NCBI RefSeq assembly: GCF_017312485.1
Contig: NZ_BMBA01000007.1
Location: 124,001-188,000 of the forward strand
Reading direction: 5' to 3'
DNA from: Clostridium zeae
Lineage (GTDB): Bacteria; Bacillota; Clostridia; Clostridiales; Clostridiaceae
Length of the DNA: 64,000 bases
Shown: in pieces, positions 27,814-36,443 of the stretch
Numbering within the stretch: position 1 is the first letter of the stretch
Layout: the number at the start of each line of letters is the position of its first letter
Position numbers and translations under genes: made by a program
The notes under the pieces: generated by a model
Told to the model about the DNA's origin: nothing
Databases searched by the model: none
What the model saw: the letters and a program-made list of their open reading frames with translations, nothing else

Positions 27814-27931
27814 GTTTAGAAAAATCTTCTGTTTATTCACATTGTTTTTATCAAAGCATAGTATGTAATATAGATTGATGCCAATGTTAATGTTAAAAAT
27901 ACGTTAATTTCAGAGTATGTATTGAATATAC

Positions 27932-27970
27932 ATAGATAATCATCTATATTATATATAGATGATTATCTAT
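27932..27970 (+). promoter_or_regulatory. ArsR operator: perfect 17-bp inverted repeat
   Basis: ATAGATAATCATCTATA (27932-27948) and its exact complement (27954-27970) are separated by 5 nt. Each arm contains a smaller ATAGATnATCATCTAT-type palindrome, so two ArsR dimers could bind. It ends 16 nt before the arsR start and overlaps the probable promoter. Confidence 0.75.
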
Positions 27971-27985
27971 ATAAGGAGTGGTAAA

Positions 27986-28309
27986 TTGAAATCTGATTAT
28001 AATGAAAATGCAAAAATTATTAAAGCTCTTTCTGATGCAAATAGACTAAAAATAATTGATATTCTATCTTGTGGAGAAAAATGTGCTTGTGATATATTAG
28101 AAAACTTTGATTTTACTCAGCCAACACTTTCTCATCATATGAAGGTTTTGATTGAGTGCGGTCTTGTAAATAGTCGAAAAGAAGGGTTATGGAGTCATTA
28201 TTCTTTAAATGCTACTAACTGCAATAAACTTATGCTTTTTATTATGAATCTTATAACTGATACAGAGGATTGTATATGTAAAGATAAGTTTAAATGCGAA
28301 TGTAAATAG
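27986..28309 (+). CDS. arsR: ArsR-family arsenite-responsive repressor (TTG start)
   Basis: This winged-helix repressor of about 107 residues has CGEKCACDIL in the DNA-binding helix region, which is the classic arsenite-binding cysteine cluster, and the recognition segment TQPTLSHHMKVL. It ends with a second Cys-rich tail (CICKDKFKCECK). TTG 27986 is chosen because AAGGAGTGG lies 6-7 nt upstream; an earlier ATG lies inside the operator. It controls the arsR-arsD-arsA-acr3 unit. Arsenite binding is predicted to release it from the palindrome just upstream. Confidence 0.9.
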   Translation: MKSDYNENAKIIKALSDANRLKIIDILSCGEKCACDILENFDFTQPTLSHHMKVLIECGLVNSRKEGLWSHYSLNATNCNKLMLFIMNLITDTEDCICKDKFKCECK

Positions 28310-28327
28310 GAAAAGGGGCTATATATT

Positions 28328-28675
28328 ATGAAAAAAATGATTATTTTTGATCCTGCAATGTGTTGTTCAACAGGTGTTTGTGGACCAAGTATTGATCCAG
28401 AATTATTGAGAGTATCTACTGTTTTAAATAATTTAAAGAGCAGGGGTATTGTAGTTGAAAGGTTTAACTTAACTAACAATCCTCAGGCATTTGTAGATAA
28501 TAAAGTTATTAATCAATTACTAAATAGTGAAGGAATAGAATGCTTGCCTGTAACTATTGTTGATGGAGAAGTAGTTAAAACTGCAAAGTATCCCACTAAT
28601 GAGGAGTTTTGTTCTTTTCTTGAGATTCCTGAAAGTTATCTAAAGCTACAAATTAAGAAAAAAACAAATAGTTGA
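28328..28675 (+). CDS. arsD: Arsenite metallochaperone ArsD
   Basis: This 115-residue ArsD has the vicinal Cys12-Cys13 pair and Cys18 in MCCSTGVCG, the three residues that carry arsenite to the ArsA ATPase. The thioredoxin-like fold continues through PQAFVDN and CLPVTIVDGEVV. It lies 18 nt after arsR, with AGGAAAAGGGG upstream, and is followed at once by arsA, as expected for functional partners. Confidence 0.92.
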   Translation: MKKMIIFDPAMCCSTGVCGPSIDPELLRVSTVLNNLKSRGIVVERFNLTNNPQAFVDNKVINQLLNSEGIECLPVTIVDGEVVKTAKYPTNEEFCSFLEIPESYLKLQIKKKTNS

Positions 28676-28711
28676 GGACAAATGCTATTAATAAAGGAAG
28701 GATGGTCAAGA

Positions 28712-30454
28712 ATGGAACAGTTATTTAATCCAAATAAAATAGAATTGACTAAATATTTATTCTTTACTGGAAAAGGTGGAGTTGGAAAAACCTCAACTGC
28801 TTGTGCTACTGCAATGACTTTAGCTGACAAGGGAAAAAGAATCATGTTAGTGAGTACAGATCCTGCTTCAAATCTGCAGGATGTATTTAACACAGAGCTA
28901 AACAATAAAGGAGTTAAAATAGAAGAAGTACCAAATCTTAAAGTTGCTAATTTTGATCCTATAGAAGCTGCTAATGAATATAAGGAAAGTGTTGTTGGTC
29001 CATATAGAGGAAAACTTCCCGAAGTTGTTATTAAAAATATGGAAGAACAGCTTTCAGGTTCATGTACAGTTGAAATTGCAGCTTTTAATGAGTTTACTAA
29101 CTTTATAACTGACAAAAATATTCAAAAAGAATTTGATCATATAATTTTTGATACAGCCCCTACGGGTCATACTTTAAGAATGCTTCAATTGCCTTCAGCC
29201 TGGAGTAACTTTATAAGTGAAAGTACTCATGGAGCATCTTGTCTTGGGCAACTGGCAGGACTTGAAGATAAAAAGGAAGTTTATAAGAATGCAGTGAGAA
29301 CACTAGCTGATGGAGGTGCAACTACACTTGTTTTAGTATCAAGACCAGAGATTACTCCATTAAAAGAAGCTGAAAGAGCTTCCCTTGAACTTAGAGAAAT
29401 TGGGGTTAACAATCAGATTTTAATTATAAATGGAATCCTTAAGAATGTGGATGATGAATTATCAAAAAGTCTTTATAATAAGCATCAAAAAGCTCTTAAG
29501 GATATTCCAGAAAGCCTAAGAAGTCTTAAAACTTTTCAAATTCCACTAAGACCATACAATATTACAGGTCTAGCAAATGTAAGAGCATTTTTGATAGAAG
29601 ATAATTTTACGATGAGTAACGAAGAACTGAAGATTAATAACATGTTAGCTTTAAAAGATATTGTTAATGATTTATATACTTCAAATAAAAAAGTCATATT
29701 TACAATGGGAAAGGGCGGAGTAGGAAAGACAACTATAGCAGCTGCTATTGCATTAGGATTAGCCAAGAAAGGCAAAAAAGTTCACCTTACCACTACTGAT
29801 CCAGCAGCTCATTTGAAGTTTGTTTTAGATGAAGGGCAAGGAATTTCCTTTAGTAACATAGATGAAAAGAAAGAACTTGAAAAGTATAAAGAAGAAGTAT
29901 TAAGTAAAGCTAGAGAAACCATGTCTGAGGAAGATATTGAATATATAGAAGAAGACTTAAGATCTCCATGTACTCAAGAAATTGCTGTTTTTAGAGCTTT
30001 TGCCGAAATAGTTGAAAAGTCAGAAGATGAAGTGGTTGTAATAGATACTGCTCCAACAGGTCATACATTGTTACTTTTAGATTCCACAGAAAGCTATAAC
30101 AAGGAAATATCCCGTTCACAAGGAGATACTCCAGAGTCAGTTAAAAAACTTTTACCAAAGCTAAAGAATTCAAAGGAAACAGAAGTTGTAATTGTAACTT
30201 TGGCAGAAACTACACCAGTTTATGAAGCAATGAGACTTGATGAAGACTTGAAGCGTGCCGGAATAAGCAGCAAATGGTGGGCTATTAATTCAAGTTTGTA
30301 TGTTACAAATACAACAAATGCTATTTTAAAAGCAAAAGCTAGCAATGAAATACCTTGGATTAATAAAGTGAATGAAATATCTAATGGTAACTTTGCAGTT
30401 ATAGAATGGAAGTCAGAGGAAATCAAGGGTGAGAAGCTTAATGAACTTTTATAA
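28712..30454 (+). CDS. arsA: Arsenite efflux pump ATPase ArsA
   Basis: This protein of about 580 residues has the duplicated A1-A2 structure of ArsA. Each half has a deviant Walker A GKGGVGKT (first at about residue 18, second in the middle near 29700-29730) and a DTAPTGHTLR/DTAPTGHTLL signature. Cysteines in GSCTVEIA and SPCTQEIA fit the arsenite-binding site. It couples ATP hydrolysis to arsenite export. ATG 28712 is chosen over 28682 because it has AAAGGAAGG about 10 nt upstream and matches the usual start just before LTKYLFFTGKGG. Confidence 0.93.
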   Translation: MEQLFNPNKIELTKYLFFTGKGGVGKTSTACATAMTLADKGKRIMLVSTDPASNLQDVFNTELNNKGVKIEEVPNLKVANFDPIEAANEYKESVVGPYRGKLPEVVIKNMEEQLSGSCTVEIAAFNEFTNFITDKNIQKEFDHIIFDTAPTGHTLRMLQLPSAWSNFISESTHGASCLGQLAGLEDKKEVYKNAVRTLADGGATTLVLVSRPEITPLKEAERASLELREIGVNNQILIINGILKNVDDELSKSLYNKHQKALKDIPESLRSLKTFQIPLRPYNITGLANVRAFLIEDNFTMSNEELKINNMLALKDIVNDLYTSNKKVIFTMGKGGVGKTTIAAAIALGLAKKGKKVHLTTTDPAAHLKFVLDEGQGISFSNIDEKKELEKYKEEVLSKARETMSEEDIEYIEEDLRSPCTQEIAVFRAFAEIVEKSEDEVVVIDTAPTGHTLLLLDSTESYNKEISRSQGDTPESVKKLLPKLKNSKETEVVIVTLAETTPVYEAMRLDEDLKRAGISSKWWAINSSLYVTNTTNAILKAKASNEIPWINKVNEISNGNFAVIEWKSEEIKGEKLNELL

Positions 30455-30550
30455 TAAGGAACTGTTAAAGCACAGGGTTGAAATTAAATGGAAAGCAATC
30501 TGATGCATTAATGAGCTTAAGTAAAAATAATCTTTTAAGGGGGATTTTAT

Positions 30551-31594
30551 TTGAAAAGTAAATCAAGACTTTCATTACTTGATAGATATCTTACATTATG
30601 GATTTTTCTAGCTATGGCCTTAGGGATTACCTTAGGCTGGGCAGCACCAGGGTTATCAAAAGCGTTATCAAATTTATCTGTGGGGAGTACATCAATACCT
30701 ATTGCGGTTGGATTAATTGTTATGATGTATCCACCACTAGCAAAGGTAAATTATAAAGAACTAGGGAAAGTATTTAAAAATCCAAAAGTATTAGGCTTAT
30801 CTTTAGTGCAAAATTGGGTTATAGGACCTGTGTTGATGTTCATACTTGCTATGGTTTTTCTAAGATCAGATTCAGCTTTAATGACTGGATTAATACTGAT
30901 AGGACTTGCAAGATGTATAGCAATGGTTATAGTTTGGAATAGTTTAGCTGATGGGGACAGTGAATATGCAGCGGCTCTAGTTGCCTTTAACTCAATCTTT
31001 CAGGTCATCTTCTATTCAGTTTTTACCTATATATTTGTTACTGTATTGCCGCCAGTATTTGGACTCACTGGGTACAAAGTTAATATCTCTATGGGTGAAG
31101 TTGCTAAATCTGTGGCGGTTTATCTAGGAATTCCTTTTGCATTAGGAATGCTAACTAGATTAATTTTAGAACCAATGATGGGAACAGAATGGTATACAAA
31201 GAAGTTCATACCTAAAATTAGCCCGTTAGCATTAATTGCGTTATTATTTACAATCATAGTTATGTTTACTTATAAAGGACAGTATATTGTACAGCTTCCA
31301 TTAGAAGTTGTAAAAGTAGCAATTCCACTTTTAATATACTTTGTTATTATGTTTTCTGTATCCTTCTATATAAGCTATAGATCTGGTATTGATTATAAGA
31401 AAACTACAACTTTGGCTTTTACAGCTGCAAGTAACAACTTTGAACTTGCTATTGCGGTTGCAGTTGCTGTATTTGGCATAGAGTCAAAAGAAGCCTTTAC
31501 AGCAGTTATAGGCCCACTAGTTGAAGTGCCGGTAATGATAGGCCTTGTTAATGTTGCTTTGTATTGGAGAAAAAAGTATTTCCTTAAGAAATAA
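30551..31594 (+). CDS. acr3: ACR3-family arsenite efflux transporter
   Basis: This 347-residue transporter has about ten TM helices. Family features are the conserved Cys of [13 protein letters not shown] in the fourth helix region and the Glu in [18 protein letters not shown] near the C-terminus. It extrudes arsenite, here probably assisted by ArsA, since ArsD-ArsA-Acr3 operons occur in clostridia. The TTG start follows GGGGGATTT. A 97-nt gap separates it from arsA without an obvious terminator, so it likely belongs to the same transcript. Confidence 0.92.
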   Translation: MKSKSRLSLLDRYLTLWIFLAMALGITLGWAAPGLSKALSNLSVGSTSIPIAVGLIVMMYPPLAKVNYKELGKVFKNPKVLGLSLVQNWVIGPVLMFILAMVFLRSDSALMTGLILIGLARCIAMVIVWNSLADGDSEYAAALVAFNSIFQVIFYSVFTYIFVTVLPPVFGLTGYKVNISMGEVAKSVAVYLGIPFALGMLTRLILEPMMGTEWYTKKFIPKISPLALIALLFTIIVMFTYKGQYIVQLPLEVVKVAIPLLIYFVIMFSVSFYISYRSGIDYKKTTTLAFTAASNNFELAIAVAVAVFGIESKEAFTAVIGPLVEVPVMIGLVNVALYWRKKYFLKK

Positions 31595-31602
31595 GTTAAT
31601 TG

Positions 31603-31631
31603 TTGATGTTTTATATAGTATTTGATATAAT
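31603..31631 (+). promoter_or_regulatory. Promoter of nhaA
   Basis: TTGATG (31603-31608) and a perfect TATAAT (31626-31631) are separated by 17 nt. Transcription from here would give a leader of about 190 nt. Confidence 0.75.
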
Positions 31632-31637
31632 TTAATT

Positions 31638-31740
31638 AAATAAATATAACTAGATTCGGTTGGGTAAATTATAAGATTTACTTTCAAGCACGTAGTTTCT
31701 GGGGTGGGAAGCTTTTTTTAAGCTTTTCACTCTTTTTTAT
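31638..31740 (+). promoter_or_regulatory. Candidate riboswitch-like attenuator leader of nhaA
   Basis: The leader has a small stem GTAAAT / ATTTAC (31664-31681), a conserved-looking purine-rich stretch (TTTCTGGGGTGGG, 31696-31708) and then an 11-bp terminator stem (31704-31714 with 31720-31730) followed by TCTTTTTTATTT. This terminator lies 90 nt before the nhaA start, so it can only control nhaA. The G-rich segment forms the terminator's left arm and would have to be sequestered to allow read-through. The class is not recognised; an Na+- or pH-sensing RNA would fit the gene. Confidence 0.55.
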
Positions 31741-31830
31741 TTGTGTAGAAATTAAAGGATTAAGATTGATTACTAATATGGAAGTTCTATAGTACAGCTG
31801 ATTAAAATAATAAATGAAAGGAGATTAAAT

Positions 31831-33048
31831 ATGCGAAATATAAAAAATGATACACAGTATAACTTATTTTTAAACTTTTTTAGAAGTGAATCTTCTAGTG
31901 GAGTAATATTGTTAATTTGTTCTGCAGTTGCGATACTTTTAGTAAACTCTGGTTTTGCTCCGATTTATAATGAAGTATTACATAAGCATATTACAATTGG
32001 ATATAAAGAAATTTCTATAACTATGCCTATTTCACATTGGGTCAATGATGGGCTAATGGCAGTATTTTTCTTTGTGGTAGGTATGGAGATCAAGAAAGAA
32101 GTTTTAGTTGGAGAACTCAAATCTATAAGAACAACCATATTGCCAATCGTTGCTGCTATTTTTGGAATGATTGTCCCAGCTGGTATTTATGCATTATGTA
32201 ACTATAATCAACTAACTATCAATGGATTTGGAATACCAATGGCAACAGATATAGCGTTTGCTTTGGGGGTAATATCTTTAGTTGGGAAAAAAGCTCCTAA
32301 GGGAATTATTGTTTTTCTTACAGCCTTAGCAATAGTTGATGATTTGGGAGCTATTATTGTAATCGCAATATTTTATAGTACTGAAATATCGTGGATGTAT
32401 CTTTTGATAAGTTTAGTTATATTTATATTGCTTTTGATAGTCAATAAGCTTAAGGTTAAGTCAGTATTTGTTTTTCTTATACTGGGGATGGTATTATGGT
32501 TTACAATGTTAAAATCAGGCATTCATGCTACCTTTGCAGGGGTGTTACTTGGAATGACGATACCTGGTTCAAAAGATCAAGAAAAATTTAAAAAATCAAT
32601 GCTAAACAAACTTGAAAGCATAGTAGCTCCATGGTCCTCTTACTTCATTATGCCAATATTTGCACTGGCTAATGCTGCGGTAGTTATAAATTATAGTAGT
32701 CTTTCAACTATTATGGTTACACCAGTTAGTATTGGAATAATATTAGGACTTGTTATAGGAAAGCAATTAGGTATATTTCTAATTTCTGTGTTATTAATAA
32801 AGTTTAAAATTGCTCAACTACCTTCGGAAGTAAATATAAAACATCTATATGGAGCAAGTGTTCTTGGAGGAATAGGATTTACAATGTCAATATTTGTTTC
32901 ATCATTATCATTTACAGATGAAGAAGTATTAGCTACAGCAAAAATGAGTATAATGGTAGCATCGATTTTATCTGCTATATTTGGGTTAATAGTTTTTAAA
33001 TTAATTAAAATTAAGGAAGATAAAACAACACAGATTAAGACTAATTAA
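31831..33048 (+). CDS. nhaA: Na+/H+ antiporter NhaA
   Basis: This 405-residue antiporter has the NhaA hallmarks: SHWVNDGLMAVFFFVVGMEIKKE, MATDIAFALGVISL, and ALAIVDDLGAIIVIA with the paired aspartates that bind and exchange Na+ for protons. A Lys/Gly-rich GGIGFTMSIFVSSL region lies near the C-terminus. It exports sodium and regulates cytoplasmic pH. AAAGGAG lies 7 nt before the ATG. Expression is probably controlled by the long leader with a terminator upstream. Confidence 0.95.
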   Translation: MRNIKNDTQYNLFLNFFRSESSSGVILLICSAVAILLVNSGFAPIYNEVLHKHITIGYKEISITMPISHWVNDGLMAVFFFVVGMEIKKEVLVGELKSIRTTILPIVAAIFGMIVPAGIYALCNYNQLTINGFGIPMATDIAFALGVISLVGKKAPKGIIVFLTALAIVDDLGAIIVIAIFYSTEISWMYLLISLVIFILLLIVNKLKVKSVFVFLILGMVLWFTMLKSGIHATFAGVLLGMTIPGSKDQEKFKKSMLNKLESIVAPWSSYFIMPIFALANAAVVINYSSLSTIMVTPVSIGIILGLVIGKQLGIFLISVLLIKFKIAQLPSEVNIKHLYGASVLGGIGFTMSIFVSSLSFTDEEVLATAKMSIMVASILSAIFGLIVFKLIKIKEDKTTQIKTN

Positions 33049-33067
33049 AATTTACTTCAAAGACTTT

Positions 33068-33094
33068 AGCCCTCTCATTATGAGAGGGCTTTTT
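33068..33094 (+). terminator. Terminator after nhaA
   Basis: AGCCCTCTCA / TGAGAGGGCT is followed by TTTT. Almost the same stem recurs at 34996-35024, so the pair flanks the marR - methyltransferase - acetyltransferase cassette. Confidence 0.85.
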
Positions 33095-33286
33095 ATGATT
33101 TGGCTATATTGAAAAATGATGCAAAAATATCAAGGGAATAATACTATTAGACATATTAATCCATATGTAGTAAGAGTTATATAGAATTACTATTAACATA
33201 AATAACAAAGTAATAAATATTTTCAATAAAAATAGTTGTATAATCGAATTATTGCATATTAGAATAATTGTAGGAGGTAATTGGAA

Positions 33287-33733
33287 ATGAATTTTATAGA
33301 TGATGCAAAACAATTAAGAGAGTTAATTAGGGGGCTTGAAAGAAAGCTTGGTATATTAGAAGATAATGGCTTTTCGTGCTGTGGTATAACTATATCTCAA
33401 TGCCATGCTTTGGTAGAGATAGGTCGTGCAAAGAGTATTTCATTAAATCAATTAGCAGAATTATTAAACTTAGAAAACAGTACTATGAGTAGAACAGTAA
33501 ATAATCTCGTTTCAAACGATTTAGCTAAGAGAGATATTGATCCACAAGACAGGAGATATGTAACCATATCGCTTACAGATAATGGACAGAAGGTTTATGA
33601 AGGAATTGAAAAAGATATGAATCTATACTTCAAGAAAATCTATAATGCAATTCCACAAGATAAGAAGCAGCAAGTGTTAGAAAGCGTTGAAATACTTCTT
33701 AAAGCCATAGATGAAAGTGATTGTTGCAAATAA
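33287..33733 (+). CDS. MarR-family transcriptional regulator
   Basis: This 148-residue MarR-type winged helix has a recognition segment SLNQLAELLNLENSTMSRTVNNL and a wing DIDPQDRRYVTISLTDNG. Unusual paired cysteines occur at both ends, SCCG near residue 29 and DCCK at the C-terminus. They could sense arsenic, another thiophilic metal(loid) or oxidants. ATG 33287 is 9 nt from GGAGG, better than the TTG at 33281. The stop is 16 nt before the methyltransferase start, so it probably autoregulates this cassette. Confidence 0.87.
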   Translation: MNFIDDAKQLRELIRGLERKLGILEDNGFSCCGITISQCHALVEIGRAKSISLNQLAELLNLENSTMSRTVNNLVSNDLAKRDIDPQDRRYVTISLTDNGQKVYEGIEKDMNLYFKKIYNAIPQDKKQQVLESVEILLKAIDESDCCK

Positions 33734-33749
33734 TAAGGGAGGTTTTTAT

Positions 33750-34379
33750 ATGGAGATTGATAGTAAAGGTTATTTTCAAGAAGTAGCTAATCAATGGGAT
33801 ACTCTAAGACAAGATTTTTTTAATGAAGAAGTTAGAGATAAGGCTTATGAAGTTGCAAAAGTAAAAGAAGGTGAACTTGCAGCAGATATTGGCGCAGGAA
33901 CTGGTTTTATTACTGAAGGATTACTCAAAAAAGGACTAAAGGTTATAGCAGTTGATAGATCTCAGGAAATGCTTGAACAAATGAAGCAAAAGTTTAGTTC
34001 TTTTGAAGTAGTAGAATATCGTCAAGGTGAGGCAGAATGTTTACCAATTGAAGATGGAGCTGTTGACTATACTATGGCAAATATGTATTTACATCATGTG
34101 GAAGATCCTTTAGTTGCAATAAAAGAAATGGCTAGAGTTATAAAGTCAGGTGGAAAACTTGTGATTACAGATTTAGATGAACACAAATTTGAATTTTTAA
34201 AAACAGAGCATCATGATAGATGGATGGGATTTGATAGGAAAGATATAGAAGACTGGTTTTTAAAAGCAGGTTTAAAAAATGTAGTAGTGGATTGTGTTGG
34301 TGGAAACTGTTGTGCTACTTCAAGTTGTGGCTGTGAGAAGGCTGACATTAGCATTTTTATTGCCTATGGTGAAAAATAA
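33750..34379 (+). CDS. SAM-dependent methyltransferase with Cys-rich C-terminus
   Basis: This class I methyltransferase of about 209 residues has the SAM motif AADIGAGTGFITEG (about 48-60) and downstream motifs ANMYLHH and ARVIKSGGKLVITD. The C-terminus GGNCCATSSCGCEKAD carries four cysteines in a cluster, suggesting a metal(loid) substrate. ArsM arsenite methyltransferases also depend on cysteines, but their usual spacing is not clearly present, so I do not assign arsM. The ATG at 33750 follows AAGGGAGG. The gene is cotranscribed with marR. Confidence 0.75.
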   Translation: MEIDSKGYFQEVANQWDTLRQDFFNEEVRDKAYEVAKVKEGELAADIGAGTGFITEGLLKKGLKVIAVDRSQEMLEQMKQKFSSFEVVEYRQGEAECLPIEDGAVDYTMANMYLHHVEDPLVAIKEMARVIKSGGKLVITDLDEHKFEFLKTEHHDRWMGFDRKDIEDWFLKAGLKNVVVDCVGGNCCATSSCGCEKADISIFIAYGEK

Positions 34380-34473
34380 CTAGTTATTAGAATAATATAG
34401 ATTAAAATTGGGGGATATAAGCAAACAACCTCAAACCTTAACAAATATATGTTTATTAGAAAGGAGAGTGCAA

Positions 34474-34974
34474 ATGGAATATAAAATTGAAGAAATGAAA
34501 CCATCAGATTGGGATCAAGTACTAGAAATATATTTAGAAGGAATCAGAACAGGATTAGCTACCTTCCAGACTGAAGCCCCTACATGGGAAGCATGGGATA
34601 AAGGTCATCTTAAATCCTGTAGATTAGTTTTAAAGTCAGATGATGATATAGCAGGCTGGGTGGCATTGAGTCCAACTTCTAGTAGAGCTTGTTATGAAGG
34701 AGTTGTAGAAGCGAGTATTTATATCAATGAGAAATATAGAGGTAAAGGCCTCGGAACAATTCTTTTGACTGAAGTGATAAAACAATCTGAAGACAATGGA
34801 ATTTGGTCAATATATTGTGCTATTATTCGAGAGAATACTAAGAGTATAGAAATGCATAAAAAATGCGGCTTCAGAGAAATTGGTATAAGAGAAAAAATTG
34901 CTAAGATGCCTAATGGAATATGGCATGATGTAGTTATAATGGAACGGAGAAGTAAAGTTGTTGGAATCAGCTAA
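34474..34974 (+). CDS. GNAT N-acetyltransferase, phosphinothricin/arsinothricin type
   Basis: This 166-residue GNAT-fold enzyme resembles phosphinothricin N-acetyltransferases: an N-terminal YLEGIRTGLATFQTEAPTWEAW, the acetyl-CoA loop EKYRGKGLGTILL, and a C-terminal HKKCGFREIGIREKIAKMPNGIWHDVVIMER. Relatives called ArsN1 acetylate the antibiotic arsinothricin and are found in ars islands. The position here fits, but substrate choice is inference. ATG 34474 follows AAGGAGAG. A terminator follows. Confidence 0.82.
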   Translation: MEYKIEEMKPSDWDQVLEIYLEGIRTGLATFQTEAPTWEAWDKGHLKSCRLVLKSDDDIAGWVALSPTSSRACYEGVVEASIYINEKYRGKGLGTILLTEVIKQSEDNGIWSIYCAIIRENTKSIEMHKKCGFREIGIREKIAKMPNGIWHDVVIMERRSKVVGIS

Positions 34975-34995
34975 ACAATTTATTATGAATATTTT

Positions 34996-35024
34996 AAGCC
35001 CTCTCATTGTGAGAGGGCTTTTTT
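34996..35024 (+). terminator. Terminator after the acetyltransferase gene
   Basis: AAGCCCTCTCA / TGAGAGGGCTT is followed by TTTT. It differs from the terminator at 33068 by one loop base and one stem base pair. Confidence 0.85.
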
Positions 35025-35109
35025 GCAGCAATATTTTATTTAAACTCATCGAAGCATCGGGTGATTAACCGCTTAATTCAATAAGGTGATTTAACAACGT
35101 TTAATAATT

Positions 35110-36024
35110 TTATATAGTAGTTTCACTTTTTTGCTTTATATAGTTTGAAGGAGTGGTTCCAGCAATCTTTTTGAAAAGTTTGCTAAAATAATAAGGGTCA
35201 TCTATTCCAACTAGATAGCCAACCTCAGAAATTTTTAAAGGAGTAGCATCTAGTAAGTCTTTAGCACGATTTATTCTTATTGTATTGAGGTAATTTATAA
35301 TGGTGTATCCAGTCATCTGTTGAAAAACTCTATTTAGGTAGTCATAGTTTGACTCAAAATTCTGTTCGATGTCAGAACTGGTTATCTTATTTTGATAGTT
35401 TGAGTTTAGATAGTGTTGAATATTCCTACATTTTACAAAGGCTTTTGAAAACTGTGGCTGGGAATTTTCTATTTTTGTGGAGGTATAGTTCCTGCTTATT
35501 CTTATTAATATCTCCAAGAGTTTTAAAGAAGCCATTGTTTTATAGCCTTCGTACTTATGATAATAATCACTATCAGCATTTACTAATAAAGTCATTAATT
35601 CATTTTCGTCTTCATAGTGATAGTTTTTTGGTAAATAAAATTCAGGGTTTGTATCAGATAGCTCACTAAGATATTCACTATGAAGAGAGGCCTTTCTTTT
35701 ATTCATGAGATTTTTTGCTATTTCATCATAAGACTTAGTATTTAAATGCGAAATTTTTGGGTGTTTGAAGTGAAAGTAATAATAGTGGCAGGAAGCTTCC
35801 TTGTAGCCTCTATGCTCGATATTTGGCTCTAGTAGTAAGGTATCTCCTTTATTCAAATGATATTCTACATTTCCTTCTCTGATGTAGAGTTCACCGCTTT
35901 TGACAATATATAATATATACTCGTTGATGGTTCTATTAAAATGTTTCCAAGGTTTTATATAATCTATATGACCTATTAGCCTTACTGCTGGCACAATACT
36001 TGTATCTATGGATAATAAATTCAT
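35110..36024 (-). CDS. AraC-family regulator of the dextran locus
   Basis: This 304-residue regulator has an N-terminal cupin sugar-binding domain (about 25-110, with GDTLLLEPNIEHRG) and two C-terminal AraC helix-turn-helix units (about 200-298: KITSSDIEQNFESNYDYLNRVF and ISEVGYLVGIDDPYYFSKLFKK). It is transcribed divergently from the sugar transporter genes, with a 419-nt region between. It therefore most likely activates the dextran-utilisation genes in response to an isomalto-oligosaccharide. The ATG is preceded by a GGAGGT-like site on the minus strand. Confidence 0.88.
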   Translation of the reverse strand: MNLLSIDTSIVPAVRLIGHIDYIKPWKHFNRTINEYILYIVKSGELYIREGNVEYHLNKGDTLLLEPNIEHRGYKEASCHYYYFHFKHPKISHLNTKSYDEIAKNLMNKRKASLHSEYLSELSDTNPEFYLPKNYHYEDENELMTLLVNADSDYYHKYEGYKTMASLKLLEILIRISRNYTSTKIENSQPQFSKAFVKCRNIQHYLNSNYQNKITSSDIEQNFESNYDYLNRVFQQMTGYTIINYLNTIRINRAKDLLDATPLKISEVGYLVGIDDPYYFSKLFKKIAGTTPSNYIKQKSETTI

Positions 36025-36345
36025 GTGAAACCTCCGCTAATATTAAAAGTAGCTATAATACAAAAAAGGTATAAATTGTACATTTAATATTATTGTATAA
36101 CAGATTAAAATAAAATCAAAGATATACAAAATATATACCAAGGTTACATAAAAGATACTTATATGGAAGAACATAGATAATAATACTTCTGAAATTAATG
36201 ATAGAGCTATACATAGTAATAATAAATTTTAGAGTACCTTTTAGTCAAACTTAAGCTAAGAGCTTGTGAAAAAGTATCAAATAATAAAGGAGTGATATAA
36301 GCTATATATATTTATGCAGATAGCTAATGGAATTTAGTTTATCTG

Positions 36346-36359
36346 TGCAACCGATTCCC
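36346..36359 (+). promoter_or_regulatory. Candidate CcpA catabolite-response site
   Basis: TGCAACCGATTCCC fits the cre pattern TGnAAnCGnTnnCA except at the last base. It lies 85 bp upstream of the sugar-binding protein gene, a natural place for glucose repression. A weaker AAAACGTTT core lies 10 nt further on. The rest of this 419-nt gap is AT-rich, with no gene that I can see. Confidence 0.45.
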
Positions 36360-36443
36360 TAGCAAGAAAACGTTTAATGATTTTATGAGCTTATAAGTGC
36401 TAAATGGTACTTAAATATAAAGCAAATTATGGGGGGATGGAGA

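Noticed and set aside
28636-29115. 159-codon minus-strand frame opposite arsA
   Set aside because: It is a shadow of the arsA reading frame and lacks a start signal.
33750-34379. Naming the methyltransferase arsM
   Set aside because: It has several cysteines and ars neighbours, but the cysteine spacing of known arsenite methyltransferases is not clearly present, so only a general call was made.
36366-36380. Second cre site (AAAACGTTT core) upstream of the sugar-binding protein
   Set aside because: Outer positions do not fit the cre consensus; the site at 36346 is much better.
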